DNA of 28,504 nt, from the IMG/VR virus record IMGVR_UViG_3300042298_000647, positions 1-28,504 of that record; one strand, 5' to 3'. Positions 21,772 through 28,347 of this stretch are shown here, one piece after another; position 1 is the stretch's first letter, and each line of letters starts with the position of its first letter. Both the position numbers and the translations under genes were made by a program. This stretch comes from a virus. The notes under the pieces are model-generated. The model did not search any database and had not been told where the DNA came from. It was given only the letters and a program-made list of their open reading frames with translations.

Positions 21772-22823
21772 GCGACGACCCTCGCCGTGGTGATGCCGTG
21801 CGCTCGCAGCGCGGCCGTCATGGCCGCCGCATCGGCGAGCATCTCCTTCTGCTTGCAGGCCTTGATCTCCAGCGAGCTCAGCGCGCCGTCGCCCTGGCCG
21901 TTGGCAAAGGTGCCGTGCTTTTGCTCGTACACGACATCACCATTGACATAGTCCTTCTGCTTTGCGAAGCGCTCGAGCAGGATGGGGATGTAGCGGTGCG
22001 AGCTGCAGCGGTGCGACTCGCGCTGCGCCAGCAGGCCCACCTGGCCAAACTCTTTGCAGTCCCACCCGCCGTCCTCGCCTTCGACCACGGGCGTGCTGTG
22101 CGCGCATGTCCGGCAGTTGACGTCGGGCGCCTCCTCGCCGTGGCACAGGCTGTGGAAGTCGCACATCTTGCAGACGTACCAGCTCGGGTCGTTTGAGCAC
22201 CGAAGCGGCGGTTCGGCCGCAGTGATCACGCGCTCGGCGCGGGCCATGATCTTGGCGAACTCGACCTCGTCGAAGTGGACCCATTCAGCATAGAGCTCGC
22301 TGGTGTCCTTGTTCTCCGCGATGTACATGGCGCGGGCCATGCCGGTCATGCCCATGTAGGTTTGCATCTGAGCCCAGTGCTGCGGCTTGGACTTCTGCAC
22401 GCCATCCTTCAGGGCCGCGAACGACTTCGCGTTGTGCGTCTTGAACTCGACCACCGACCATGCCTTGGGCGCCTCGGGGAAGCCTCGTGCGGCGCCGTCC
22501 ATGCTGCCTCCGAAGTGACCGCCGACAGCGGACACGCGCCACTGCTTGCCGTCTGGCGCGGTCTCGTGGACCTCGACTCCGATGCGGCGCAGCTCGGCCA
22601 CGATGCGAGGCTCGAAGTCCTGGCCAGCCTTGAACAGGCGCAGCATCCGGCCTGAATGCTTCTTCGATCCGGCCCAGCGGAAGGTCAGCCACAGGTAGCG
22701 CTCGCAGGCGTGGCCAATCAGGGATGCGCCCAGGTGCGGGCGGTGGCCGTCGTCTGCGTCGGACTCGTAGGCCCGGTAGATCATCGCGACGGTCGTGTGT
22801 ATGGGTTCGGGCACTGTGGCCAT
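21768..22823 (-). CDS. PD-(D/E)XK exonuclease with Cas4/AddB-like Fe-S cysteines
   Basis: A 351-aa protein from ATG 22823, preceded by AAGGAG. Longer in-frame extensions cross the structured leader and are rejected. The RecB-type nuclease core is visible: E71, D109 (GGSMDG), E126-F-K128 (VVEFKTH) and Q152/Q154 (AQMQTYM). C40 together with C218-x2-C221-x5-C227 reproduces the one-plus-three cysteine spacing of the 4Fe-4S cluster in Cas4 and AddB nucleases. After residue 236 a second Cys-rich region (CRTCAHS, GGWDCKEF, HRCSSHRYIP) may bind zinc. It probably resects DNA ends to single strands for annealing by the Sak4/DUF669 pair encoded just upstream in the same operon. Confidence 0.87.
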   Translation of the reverse strand: MATVPEPIHTTVAMIYRAYESDADDGHRPHLGASLIGHACERYLWLTFRWAGSKKHSGRMLRLFKAGQDFEPRIVAELRRIGVEVHETAPDGKQWRVSAVGGHFGGSMDGAARGFPEAPKAWSVVEFKTHNAKSFAALKDGVQKSKPQHWAQMQTYMGMTGMARAMYIAENKDTSELYAEWVHFDEVEFAKIMARAERVITAAEPPLRCSNDPSWYVCKMCDFHSLCHGEEAPDVNCRTCAHSTPVVEGEDGGWDCKEFGQVGLLAQRESHRCSSHRYIPILLERFAKQKDYVNGDVVYEQKHGTFANGQGDGALSSLEIKACKQKEMLADAAAMTAALRAHGITTARVVA

Positions 22824-22850
22824 GGGGACACTCCTTGTGTCGTTGCAGGG

Positions 22851-22920
22851 GTGAGGACCCGTGGCCTCCCCCGGGATCTCCCAGAGGCGGGCCCTCACCG
22901 CTGCAGGCCCTTGCGGGCCT
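22851..22920 (-). promoter_or_regulatory. Structured RNA leader upstream of the nuclease gene
   Basis: The 104-bp gap between the 66-aa gene and the nuclease gene can fold on the - strand transcript. Segments 22851-22861 and 22888-22898 form an 11-bp helix whose only non-Watson-Crick pair is G-U on the - strand RNA (it would be A-C on the other strand). Inside it CCTC/GAGG and GGGA/TCCC can pair further. A second hairpin, AGGCCC-ttgc-GGGCCT, lies at 22905-22920. There is no T-run, so it is not a simple terminator. It may control nuclease translation or processing of the early transcript. Confidence 0.5.
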
Positions 22921-22927
22921 ACACGGG

Positions 22928-23128
22928 TCATGGCGTGGACGGGCTCTCCTCGGCGCCTGCCGTCTCGATCACGACGCCGTCCTTCATGGCGGCCACCAGG
23001 GTCTTCTGGTTGGCCACCGAGACGGTGAAGTGCTTCTCTGCGACGTGTCGCAGGGCGCCGACCTTGGTGCCGGCCTCCACTAGGTGGAAGCCCTGCGGGC
23101 CCTCGACGGCGTAGATACGGGTGCTCAT
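22928..23128 (-). CDS. Small phage protein, 66 aa (STRIYAVEG type)
   Basis: It starts MSTRIYAVEGPQGFHLVEAG, then a helix (KVGALRHVAEKHF), then VSVANQKTLVAAMKDGVVIE and an acidic tail. I have a general impression of similar short proteins in betaproteobacterial phages but no function to give. AAGGAG lies about 10 nt upstream of the ATG. It sits between the DUF669 gene and the structured leader of the nuclease gene. Confidence 0.78.
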   Translation of the reverse strand: MSTRIYAVEGPQGFHLVEAGTKVGALRHVAEKHFTVSVANQKTLVAAMKDGVVIETAGAEESPSTP

Positions 23129-23169
23129 TGCTGGTTTTCTCCTTCAGCGGGTTGGGGAAATGTTGACGA

Positions 23170-23676
23170 TCAAGCGGCGCGCTTTTGCCACGGGGGCACG
23201 GCTGCACCGGCTGCAGGTGCGCTGGCTGCGGGCGCAGAGGGACGAGGTGCAGCAGCAGCCATCGGCGCTGCGCCACCGGCCGCGGGCTTGAAGCCGTTGA
23301 CCTCGTTCTGGTCCTCGTACTGGCCGGTCTCGTCCTTGCGGATCTTGACCTTGATCTGCACCGGCTTGTTGTGCAGCTCGCTGGTGTCGCGAAAGCGCGC
23401 CAGCCCGATGGATTCGCAGAGCTCGCGCAGTTGCTGCTGAGCGATGCTCTCGGCCTGCTGGTTGGTGTGCCGCACGTTCAGTCGGGCCCACACTTTGCGG
23501 CCGCGGTAGCCGTCCTGCAGCACCTCGATAGTGAGCTTCAGGGCCTGGCCGTTGCCAGACTTCAGGGGCACGATCTCCGACTCGGTGACCTGTGCGGTGT
23601 ACCAGCCTGCGGGCAGCAGCTCGTAGCTGTTCTCGCGCTTCTCAACGCTGTCGGTGTTGAACTCAAATTGCGCCAT
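23170..23676 (-). CDS. DUF669 family protein, probable ssDNA-binding partner
   Basis: A 168-aa protein from ATG 23676 (AAAGGA 9 nt upstream). Longer extensions run in shadow of the Sak4 gene. The pattern YELLPAGWYTAQVTESE, then KSGNGQALKLTIEVLQDG, then GRKVWARLNV and ELCESIGL is that of DUF669, a beta-rich phage family found beside recombinases and often regarded as SSB-like. After residue 130 the sequence becomes an Ala/Pro-rich linker ending in PPWQKRAA, similar in layout to flexible C-terminal tails of SSBs though not acidic. The gene follows Sak4 directly (20 bp), which supports joint action in single-strand annealing. Confidence 0.87.
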   Translation of the reverse strand: MAQFEFNTDSVEKRENSYELLPAGWYTAQVTESEIVPLKSGNGQALKLTIEVLQDGYRGRKVWARLNVRHTNQQAESIAQQQLRELCESIGLARFRDTSELHNKPVQIKVKIRKDETGQYEDQNEVNGFKPAAGGAAPMAAAAPRPSAPAASAPAAGAAVPPWQKRAA

Positions 23677-23696
23677 GATGGGTGTCCTTTCAGGAG

Positions 23697-24389
23697 TTAC
23701 TTGGCGGTGGTGGAAATGACCTTGGCGGCAACCGCCGAAAGGTCGGGGGACTCGAACATCTCGAGGCTGCCGGAGCGGTCCTTGGCCTCGTAGTTGTAGT
23801 CGCGGCTGGTCTGCAGCCAGCGTGTCGGGTTGCCGTCCGCATCCTTCTCGATGCGCATGGCGAACACGAAGTCGAAGAAGTACCCGACGCCCTGCTTGAG
23901 CATGTTGCCGGGCATGGCGGGGTAGTACAGCATCGCGCCCGACTGCTCGTCCTTGGCGCGCTCCTGCTTGCAGGAGAAGTACACGTTGCGGCCGGGCAGG
24001 TCGCGAAAGGCGCGGATCAGATCCGTCATCTTCTCGGCCAGCGCGCCGTAGGCCTGCCGCGGATCCTTCGCGACCTTCTTCTCGTGGTTGAGCACCACCT
24101 CGGCGATCTCCGAGATGGAGTCCAGGCAGACCCACTTGAAGGCCTGGCCCTGCTCGGTGTTGACCACAAAGTCGTAGGCCTCGTAGAGCTGGTCCAGGGT
24201 CTTGACCTCAATGACCGGGATGTCGACGCCACGCAGTGACAGCAGGCCGGACTCGGCGCTGATGATCACGGTGGGCTCGCCGGTCGTGGCGCAGAGCGAG
24301 GTCTTACCGGCGCCCGCAGGGCCGTGGACCAGGAACTTCAGGCCGTTGAGCGCGGCGCTGTCTTTGGTGGAAGTGAGGGTGATTGCCAT
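23697..24389 (-). CDS. Sak4-type RecA-like ATPase (phage single-strand annealing/recombination)
   Basis: A 230-aa protein with an AAA/RecA-core layout: Walker A G23-PAGAGKT30 after KFLVH, Walker B WVCLDS with D90, and YFSCKQERAKDE further on. It has the length and order of the Sak4 / phage nucleotide-binding family, which anneals or pairs DNA with an SSB-type partner. The next genes downstream are DUF669 and an exonuclease, the usual company of Sak4. The start at 24389 has GGAGACGAC just upstream. A hairpin followed by a short T-tract lies between it and the gene before it (24416-24434), so expression may be lowered relative to the first gene of the unit. Confidence 0.88.
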   Translation of the reverse strand: MAITLTSTKDSAALNGLKFLVHGPAGAGKTSLCATTGEPTVIISAESGLLSLRGVDIPVIEVKTLDQLYEAYDFVVNTEQGQAFKWVCLDSISEIAEVVLNHEKKVAKDPRQAYGALAEKMTDLIRAFRDLPGRNVYFSCKQERAKDEQSGAMLYYPAMPGNMLKQGVGYFFDFVFAMRIEKDADGNPTRWLQTSRDYNYEAKDRSGSLEMFESPDLSAVAAKVISTTAK

Positions 24390-24407
24390 GTCGTCTCCAG
24401 GCAGGGG

Positions 24408-24434
24408 AAAAGAATGGGCAATGTGATATTGCCC
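24408..24434 (-). terminator. Hairpin with T-tract between early genes (partial terminator or attenuator)
   Basis: A perfect 7-bp stem GGGCAAT (24416-24422) and ATTGCCC (24428-24434) with loop GTGAT. On the - strand it is followed by ATTCTTTT. It lies in the 55-bp gap between the 127-aa gene and Sak4. The loop contains the TCAC/GTGA element seen in the operators, so a regulatory site is an alternative reading. Confidence 0.4.
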
Positions 24435-24444
24435 GGGGAAGATA

Positions 24445-24828
24445 TCAGACCGCTTCGATCGTGATCGAGGGGCTGGCTTCCTTGCTGGTGATGAACACGG
24501 CAGCAGCGGCAGCGTCGGCAGGGGCGAGCTTGCGCAGCTCGGAGACCGACACGTCGGCCTTCCACTTGAAGGCGTTGGTGGTCGCGGCGGACAGGGTGTC
24601 CCAGGCCTTGGTCAGCGCGTCGGTGTCGACCTTGCGGTCGATCTTGTAGGTCACAGTGACCTTGCAGCCTTCGGTGCGCTGGCTGATGGAGCCCTCGGGC
24701 TTGGCCGGGTCCTTCAGCATGTCGGCGATGGCCTTGTCGACGGCGCGGCGCTCTGCGATGGCTTCGTCTTCGATCCGCTTGGCGGCGATGCGAGCTGCGA
24801 TGAGCTCGGAGAGAGTGACTGCTTGCAT
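24445..24828 (-). CDS. Hypothetical protein preceding Sak4, 127 aa
   Basis: No named family. The N-terminal 40 residues are a charged helix or coiled coil (IAARIAAKRIEDEAIAERR). A small domain follows: EGSISQRTEGCKVTVTYKID, then DALTKAWDTL and KWKADVSVSELRKL. It has the look of the short proteins commonly found just upstream of Sak4/DUF669 pairs in phages. GAAAGGA precedes the ATG. It is the first gene after the promoter at 24878-24905 and therefore leads the recombination transcript. Confidence 0.8.
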   Translation of the reverse strand: MQAVTLSELIAARIAAKRIEDEAIAERRAVDKAIADMLKDPAKPEGSISQRTEGCKVTVTYKIDRKVDTDALTKAWDTLSAATTNAFKWKADVSVSELRKLAPADAAAAAVFITSKEASPSITIEAV

Positions 24829-24877
24829 GATGTCGTCCTTTCGGAGTGGTTGGAAACGTGTCGTCTCTGACGTTGTT

Positions 24878-24905
24878 AGTGTATCAGCATTGTGATGCTG
24901 GTCAA
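24878..24905 (-). promoter_or_regulatory. Early promoter D with operator, driving the recombination genes
   Basis: On the - strand: -35 TTGACC (24905-24900), 16-bp spacer, extended -10 TGA-TACACT (24883-24878). The 12 bp abutting the -10 on the + strand read TCAGCATTGTGA, a version of the TCACA-NN-TGTGA operator with one half changed; AGCAT-caca-ATGCT is an overlapping inverted repeat. The -35 lies in the stop region of the preceding gene. The leader to the 127-aa gene is about 45 nt and lacks the CCCGG hairpin. Confidence 0.7.
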
Positions 24906-25108
24906 GCGGTTTCGAACAGCTCGGGGAACTCGCTGCGCAGCATGTGCTCGACCTCCGAGAAACGCAGCGAACTGATCAGCTCGTGCAGAGCGTTTTTGAT
25001 CTGGTCGTCGCTGAGGTGCAGCGTGACGTCGATGTAGCGGCCTCGGCGATCCAGAGGGTGGCCGTGCATGACGGACATGCTGGTGGCCTTGATGTTGAGC
25101 TTGTTCAT
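24902..25108 (-). CDS. Hypothetical early protein, 68 aa
   Basis: Start at 25108 chosen because of GAAGGAAAC upstream and the ATGA overlap with the 143-aa gene; an upstream extension would be shadow. The product begins MNKLNIKATSMSVMHGHPLD with a likely strand YIDVTLHL, then one amphipathic helix (DQIKNALHELISSLRF) and an acidic end. Function is unknown. Its last codons contain the -35 of promoter D. Confidence 0.75.
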   Translation of the reverse strand: MNKLNIKATSMSVMHGHPLDRRGRYIDVTLHLSDDQIKNALHELISSLRFSEVEHMLRSEFPELFETA

Positions 25109-25536
25109 GCTGTTTCCTTCAGGTTGAAGTTGGGGCCGCCGATGCACCAGGCGCGGCTGTCTTCGTAGCCGGGCAGGGAGCGGATGGCCGACTGGCTGAT
25201 GGCCGCGATGATGGCGTGCGCTTCGGTCTGCTCCCAGTCGTCGGTCTCGCAGGCCTGGTAGCCGTAGCCGTGGCAGCCCTTGATCACGTCGATCGGGTTG
25301 AGCATGTTGGCCACCAGCTTGAACGCGAAACCGTGCGCCGGGTCGTGCTCCTTGTAGCGGCTGTTGACGCTGCGCACGTTCTGCGCGTAGAGCACCGAGG
25401 CGATGCGCTTCTCGTCGCCGCGCAGGTCGCGACGGCGACCGCCCCAGTAGTAGCTGACGGCGTTGGAGCCGTGCTTGCCGGCGGCCCAGCTCACGAGGGC
25501 GTTGATGTGGTAGGAGGGTACGAGGTATGCGGACAT
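25105..25536 (-). CDS. Conserved-looking phage protein, 143 aa
   Basis: It starts MSAYLVPSYHINALVSWA, contains GRRRDLRGDEKRIASVLYAQN, NSRYKEHDPA and YQACETDDWEQTEAHAI, and ends SRAWCIGGPNFNL. The combination HINALVSWA plus CETDDWEQ is one I associate with a family of unknown function in phages and plasmids. It is probably cytoplasmic, with mixed alpha/beta content. TAAGGAGA lies just before the ATG. It is followed by an ATGA overlap to the 68-aa gene. Confidence 0.8.
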   Translation of the reverse strand: MSAYLVPSYHINALVSWAAGKHGSNAVSYYWGGRRRDLRGDEKRIASVLYAQNVRSVNSRYKEHDPAHGFAFKLVANMLNPIDVIKGCHGYGYQACETDDWEQTEAHAIIAAISQSAIRSLPGYEDSRAWCIGGPNFNLKETA

Positions 25537-25546
25537 GGCGGTCTCC

Positions 25547-25675
25547 TTAGCGAGCGCGGTTGAGGTGGGCGAGGGCAGCGGCGCGGGACTCGAAGCGGCC
25601 GCCGATCGGGGCCTGGTGCGGGCCGCGGACGATGAACCATCCGCCGAGGAGCTTGTTGAAAATCACGCGGGGCAT
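25547..25675 (-). CDS. Small early protein, 42 aa (GGWFIVRGPHQAPIGGRF)
   Basis: A short gene in what would otherwise be a 150-bp gap. ATG (complement of 25673-25675) follows CGGAGACACC; the stop is TAA at 25547-25549, with the next gene's AAGGAGA beginning in it. The product folds plausibly as a strand pair (WFIVRGPHQAPIGGRF) plus a helix (ESRAAALAHLNRAR). Third positions are nearly all G or C, as in neighbouring genes. Very short proteins of this type occur in many phage early regions; function unknown. Confidence 0.72.
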   Translation of the reverse strand: MPRVIFNKLLGGWFIVRGPHQAPIGGRFESRAAALAHLNRAR

Positions 25676-25686
25676 GGTGTCTCCGA

Positions 25687-25890
25687 TCAGGCTGCGAGCA
25701 GCTCAGGCTTCAGGAAGGACGCTGCGTCGACGTAGTCGATCTCGAAGTTAAGCTCGTTGTAGGCGATGCGCAAGTCAGCGGCAGAAAACGTCTTCTTGCC
25801 GGTCAGCTTCGCAAGCGCTTTGGCAGCGTCGTTGAGCGGGTAGTACAGCGTGTTGCCGTACACAGACTTGATCAAGATCTCGAGCTTCAT
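25687..25890 (-). CDS. Hypothetical early protein, 67 aa
   Basis: Start at 25890 chosen from AAGGACGC upstream; longer extensions read through the leader hairpin and promoter. The product starts MKLEILIKSVYGNTLYYPLN, followed by DAAKALAKLTGKKTFSAAD and a final YNELNFEIDYVD. It looks like a small alpha/beta protein of a type common next to phage early genes (VYGN, YYP, AA, LTGKKTFS). It is the first gene after promoter A and its leader hairpin. Confidence 0.78.
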   Translation of the reverse strand: MKLEILIKSVYGNTLYYPLNDAAKALAKLTGKKTFSAADLRIAYNELNFEIDYVDAASFLKPELLAA

Positions 25891-25909
25891 GTTGCGTCCT
25901 TCTGGAGCG

Positions 25910-25983
25910 CCCGGTGCCGCCGGGTCGGTGTCGACTGCTCCGTCGACAAGAGAGATTTCATCACAGTTGTGAAGTGTGGTCAA
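25910..25983 (-). promoter_or_regulatory. Early promoter A with operator and leader hairpin
   Basis: On the - strand: -35 TTGACC (25983-25978), 17-bp spacer, extended -10 TGA-TGAAAT (25960-25955). The operator TCACA-GT-TGTGA (25961-25972) abuts the -10. The leader then contains a GTCGAC-tgctcc-GTCGAC hairpin (25930-25947) and the shared CCCGG/CCGGG hairpin (25910-25914 with 25920-25924), just before the ribosome binding site. The promoter core overlaps the last codons and stop of the HD-domain gene. Confidence 0.75.
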
Positions 25984-26440
25984 CACCATTGTGATACTTG
26001 AGTGCAGCAGTCAACTTCTCTTTTGCGGCCTGGTAGCGGGGCTCGAGCTTGGCGCGGCGTGCGGCCGGCAGGAGGTCCATCCGCAACAGGTTGTGCTCCA
26101 GGTCGGCGAGCTTGATCACGATCGCGACAGGGCCCGTGTCGGCCACGCGGTCGATGAACGACTCGTAGTCTTCGTCGGGCTTCCTGGTGACGGCCTCGAT
26201 CAGGCTGACGGCGCGGTAGCTGACGCCGTGGATCAGCAGGCTGGGCGCCCTGATGCTGGTGTCCTCGAGCACGTCGTGCAGCACCGCGGCCATCTGGGCG
26301 TCGACGTCATCGGGCAGCTTCTTGGCCACCGCTCGCAGCACGACCAGCGGGTGCAAGAGGTACTGCCTGCCGGCGCCGTCGACCTGGCCATCGTGAGCCA
26401 CTGCCGCGATCTCGATGGCGTTTAGTAGGGCTTCGTTCAT
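25961..26440 (-). CDS. HD-domain alarmone hydrolase-like protein (SpoT/MESH1 type)
   Basis: A 159-aa stand-alone HD protein. All hallmark residues of the SpoT/MESH1 (p)ppGpp 3'-pyrophosphohydrolase family are visible: AHDGQ (15-19), H30-P31 (RQYLLHPLVV), H55-D56 with E59-D60 (AAVLHDVLEDT), VTRKPDEDY, and K110-LAD113-LEHN117. H30, H55, D56 and D113 would bind the metal and E59-D60 would catalyse. The expected reaction is removal of the 3' pyrophosphate of ppGpp, or of NADPH's 2'-phosphate as known for MESH1. It has no synthetase or regulatory domain. GGAGG precedes the start by 7 nt, and it is 1 nt from the gene upstream. Its 3' end carries promoter A. Confidence 0.87.
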   Translation of the reverse strand: MNEALLNAIEIAAVAHDGQVDGAGRQYLLHPLVVLRAVAKKLPDDVDAQMAAVLHDVLEDTSIRAPSLLIHGVSYRAVSLIEAVTRKPDEDYESFIDRVADTGPVAIVIKLADLEHNLLRMDLLPAARRAKLEPRYQAAKEKLTAALKYHNGVDHTSQL

Positions 26441-26441
26441 G

Positions 26442-26684
26442 TCAGGCCTCCGGTGCGCGCTCGAGCAGGGCGATCGTGCGCAGGTCGTTGATCTCGTCCC
26501 AGCCGCCGGCCTTGTACCAGCGCGTGCCGTGCTGGTGGGCCATCTGCTGACCGTGCTCGATCGCAGCCTGGTTCAGGGTTGCACCCCAGTGCTGCAGGTT
26601 GATGTGCTGCGGCTGCACCTCGTACACGGCGCGGTGGCCGCTTGGCAGTCGGACGTTCAGGATGGTGTTGGACAGGACAGGCAT
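26442..26684 (-). CDS. Hypothetical early protein, 80 aa
   Basis: Start at 26684 chosen because longer versions are Arg-rich shadow of the gene upstream, and because GAGGGGTGA lies before this ATG. The product begins with a strand pair (NTILNVRLPSGHRAVYEVQP) and continues with QHWGATLNQAAIEHGQQMA and WYKAGGWDEINDLRTIALL. Five His residues are present without a recognisable metal motif. Unknown function; it runs directly into the HD-domain gene and is probably co-translated with it. Confidence 0.72.
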   Translation of the reverse strand: MPVLSNTILNVRLPSGHRAVYEVQPQHINLQHWGATLNQAAIEHGQQMAHQHGTRWYKAGGWDEINDLRTIALLERAPEA

Positions 26685-26689
26685 GGTGC

Positions 26690-26989
26690 TCACCCCTCGT
26701 ACACGGCCAGGCGGCCGGGGTTGACCCACTCGGCGTACAGGCCGCGCTTCTGCAGCTCGCGCTCGAGGTCGATGTGCACACCGAACACGAGCTCTTCGCG
26801 CATCGGGTTGCCGTAGTAGTCGACCCACCGCTCGGCGTCAGACGCCTCGGCGTCGATCGAGAAGTTGCGACTGTCGTCGGGGTGCTGGTAGACGGGCACG
26901 CCCATCCTCTTGAAAGCAGCGAAGGCGCTGCGGAACTTGGCAGGCATGGGCTTCATGGCGTCGTGGTGCATGGGGTTTGAGTAGCTCAT
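26690..26989 (-). CDS. Hypothetical early protein, 99 aa
   Basis: The start at 26989 has GGAGACG upstream. The N-terminus is Met/Pro-rich (MSYSNPMHHDAMKPMPAKF), followed by a helix (SAFAAFKRMGVPVYQH), an acidic segment with DAERWVDYYG, and an ending RGLYAEWVNPGRLAVYEG. The body looks like a small alpha/beta fold. I have no family for it. It is separated by 5 bp from the next gene and by 24 bp from the one before. Confidence 0.72.
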   Translation of the reverse strand: MSYSNPMHHDAMKPMPAKFRSAFAAFKRMGVPVYQHPDDSRNFSIDAEASDAERWVDYYGNPMREELVFGVHIDLERELQKRGLYAEWVNPGRLAVYEG

Positions 26990-27013
26990 TCGTCGTCTCC
27001 GGTTGGTGATTGA

Positions 27014-27229
27014 TCAGGTGCCGCGGGTCGCCCACTCGGGCATCTCTTGGCGGAACTGGCGGACGCTGTAGGGGACCTCGCTCCAGGGCAGGCGGCCGGC
27101 GAAGCACTCGACAGCAGCAGAGCGGCCGGCGATCAGCTCGGCAAGCACGGACTTGGCGTGCGCGCTGTTGTAGGTCTTGAAGCTCTCGATGTTGGCGTCG
27201 ACGATCGCAAGGAACTGTTCGTTGGTCAT
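27014..27229 (-). CDS. Hypothetical early protein, 71 aa, first gene after promoter B
   Basis: A helical protein (NEQFLAIVDANIESFKTY, HAKSVLAELIAG) ending EVPYSVRQFRQEMPEWATRG. There is no known motif. GGAGAACGAG precedes the ATG at 27229. It lies directly downstream of promoter B and its leader hairpin, so it is the first product of that unit. Confidence 0.72.
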   Translation of the reverse strand: MTNEQFLAIVDANIESFKTYNSAHAKSVLAELIAGRSAAVECFAGRLPWSEVPYSVRQFRQEMPEWATRGT

Positions 27230-27247
27230 CTCGTTCTCCGTTCACGT

Positions 27248-27300
27248 CCCGGAACTGCCGGGCCAGGTCTGCATCATATCACAGTTGTGATATTTCAGAA
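27248..27300 (-). promoter_or_regulatory. Early promoter B with 18-bp palindromic operator and leader hairpin
   Basis: On the - strand: -35 TTCTGA (27300-27295), 16-bp spacer, extended -10 TGA-TATGAT (27278-27273). A perfect 18-bp palindrome ATATCACA-GT-TGTGATAT (27276-27293) covers the spacer and part of the -10, and its core TCACAGTTGTGA is identical to that of promoter A. The leader contains the CCCGG/CCGGG hairpin (27248-27252 with 27258-27262) before the binding site of the 71-aa gene. Confidence 0.75.
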
Positions 27301-27765
27301 CTCGGGGTTGAGGCGGCTGACGGTGCCCTGGATCAGGGCGAAGTAGCCGTTGAGCCAGGCGCCGCTGGAGCCGCGGCGGTAGAACTTGCGGCCGCTGCTG
27401 GTGGTCACCAGCTTGAGCGACTTGCTGATCTTGAGGATCTTGCCCACCGGGTAGTAGTCGCCGTTGAAGGCCATGCTGACGTCGTCGCCGACCGCAGGGG
27501 CGCGGATCACGTTGAACCGCGGCGCCACGTCAGGGCCGGAGTCGATCGCGATGTAGGGCTTGCCGGTGAAGGTCGAGGCGCCGGCCGCGATCATCTGCGC
27601 GTACCCGATGTTGGGCATGTCGTTGCGGTTGAGCCAGCCGGCGTGGCGCGTGCCGTCCATCTGGCGGCTCCACAGCGTGTAGCCGTTGGGGGTGTTGAGC
27701 TCGGCGGGCATTTGCTCGGCGATGGCCACGACGTTCTGGTTGTCGTCGATCTTGAAGTACAGCAT
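27295..27765 (-). CDS. Hypothetical early protein, 156 aa, ending SRLNPEF
   Basis: ATG 27765 is chosen from AGGAGAC upstream; longer extensions lack coding character. The product begins MLYFKIDDNQNVVAIAEQMP. The second half has GDDVSMAFNGDYYPVGKILK, then VTTSSGRKFYRR, and ends GTVSRLNPEF. The combination of NGDYYPVG, TTSSGRKFYRR and the terminal (R)xNPEF is one I associate with a recurrent phage family of unknown function. It is probably a beta-rich protein. Its stop codon overlaps the -35 of promoter B. Confidence 0.78.
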   Translation of the reverse strand: MLYFKIDDNQNVVAIAEQMPAELNTPNGYTLWSRQMDGTRHAGWLNRNDMPNIGYAQMIAAGASTFTGKPYIAIDSGPDVAPRFNVIRAPAVGDDVSMAFNGDYYPVGKILKISKSLKLVTTSSGRKFYRRGSSGAWLNGYFALIQGTVSRLNPEF

Positions 27766-27781
27766 GGTGATGTCTCCTGGG

Positions 27782-28006
27782 TTACTTGGTCTTGGGGTAG
27801 ATGGTGGTGAGGAACACAGCGCCATCAACCTTGGGCGCGTAGTTCTCAATGTCGTAGTCTTGCTCTATGGCAGTGGGTACATACCAGAGGCTGAAGGGCA
27901 GTGTGAACTTCTTCATCTTGCGGATGAGGCGCTCGATGTCCTGATCGACGCGCCAATCTCCCATGGACGCGGCAAAGAAGTGTTTTCTGGCTGGCTTGGT
28001 GGTCAT
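27782..28006 (-). CDS. Hypothetical early protein, 74 aa
   Basis: ATG 28006 follows GGAGACATCACC, a leader nearly the same as that of the next gene downstream (AGGAGACATCACC). The product is basic at the N-terminus (MTTKPARKHFFAASMGDWR), has a helix (DIERLIRKMKKF) and a C-terminal strand (VDGAVFLTTIYPKTK). No family recognised. Confidence 0.72.
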   Translation of the reverse strand: MTTKPARKHFFAASMGDWRVDQDIERLIRKMKKFTLPFSLWYVPTAIEQDYDIENYAPKVDGAVFLTTIYPKTK

Positions 28007-28020
28007 GGTGATGTCTCCGT

Positions 28021-28329
28021 TCAGCGGACAAGGTCGTCGAAATTGAACACGGTGCCGTCAGGCAGCTCGATCAGGGCGTCGTAGGGGAAGAGGTCGTTGC
28101 ACTCGCGCTCGTCGAACAGGGCGTAGGCAAGGTTTCTAAGCGCACTCTCGCGCTTGGCTTTGCCGCGTGGCAGCGGCCACGCGACCGTGTCGAAGTCGCC
28201 GGCGGGGTAGCGGCGAATCAGCAGCGTCGGCAGCTCGGGGCTGGAAGGGCAGCCGGGCTTGTCGAAGTCGGTGCCGCCGAACGGGAAGTACAGGGCGTTG
28301 TTCTTGACGATCAATCGAACTGTGGTCAT
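28021..28329 (-). CDS. Hypothetical early protein, 102 aa, first gene after promoter C
   Basis: ATG 28329 follows CAGGAGACCAAC. The product starts MTTVRLIVKNNALYFPFGGT, has a middle RYPAGDFDTVAWPLPRGKAK, a helix with a Cys (ALFDERECNDLF), and ends LIELPDGTVFNFDDL. This last motif and the leader bases are shared with the small antisense gene nested in the giant gene (10334-10540). No function is known to me. It is the leading gene of the transcript from promoter C. Confidence 0.75.
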   Translation of the reverse strand: MTTVRLIVKNNALYFPFGGTDFDKPGCPSSPELPTLLIRRYPAGDFDTVAWPLPRGKAKRESALRNLAYALFDERECNDLFPYDALIELPDGTVFNFDDLVR

Positions 28330-28347
28330 GTTGGTCTCCTGACGTGT

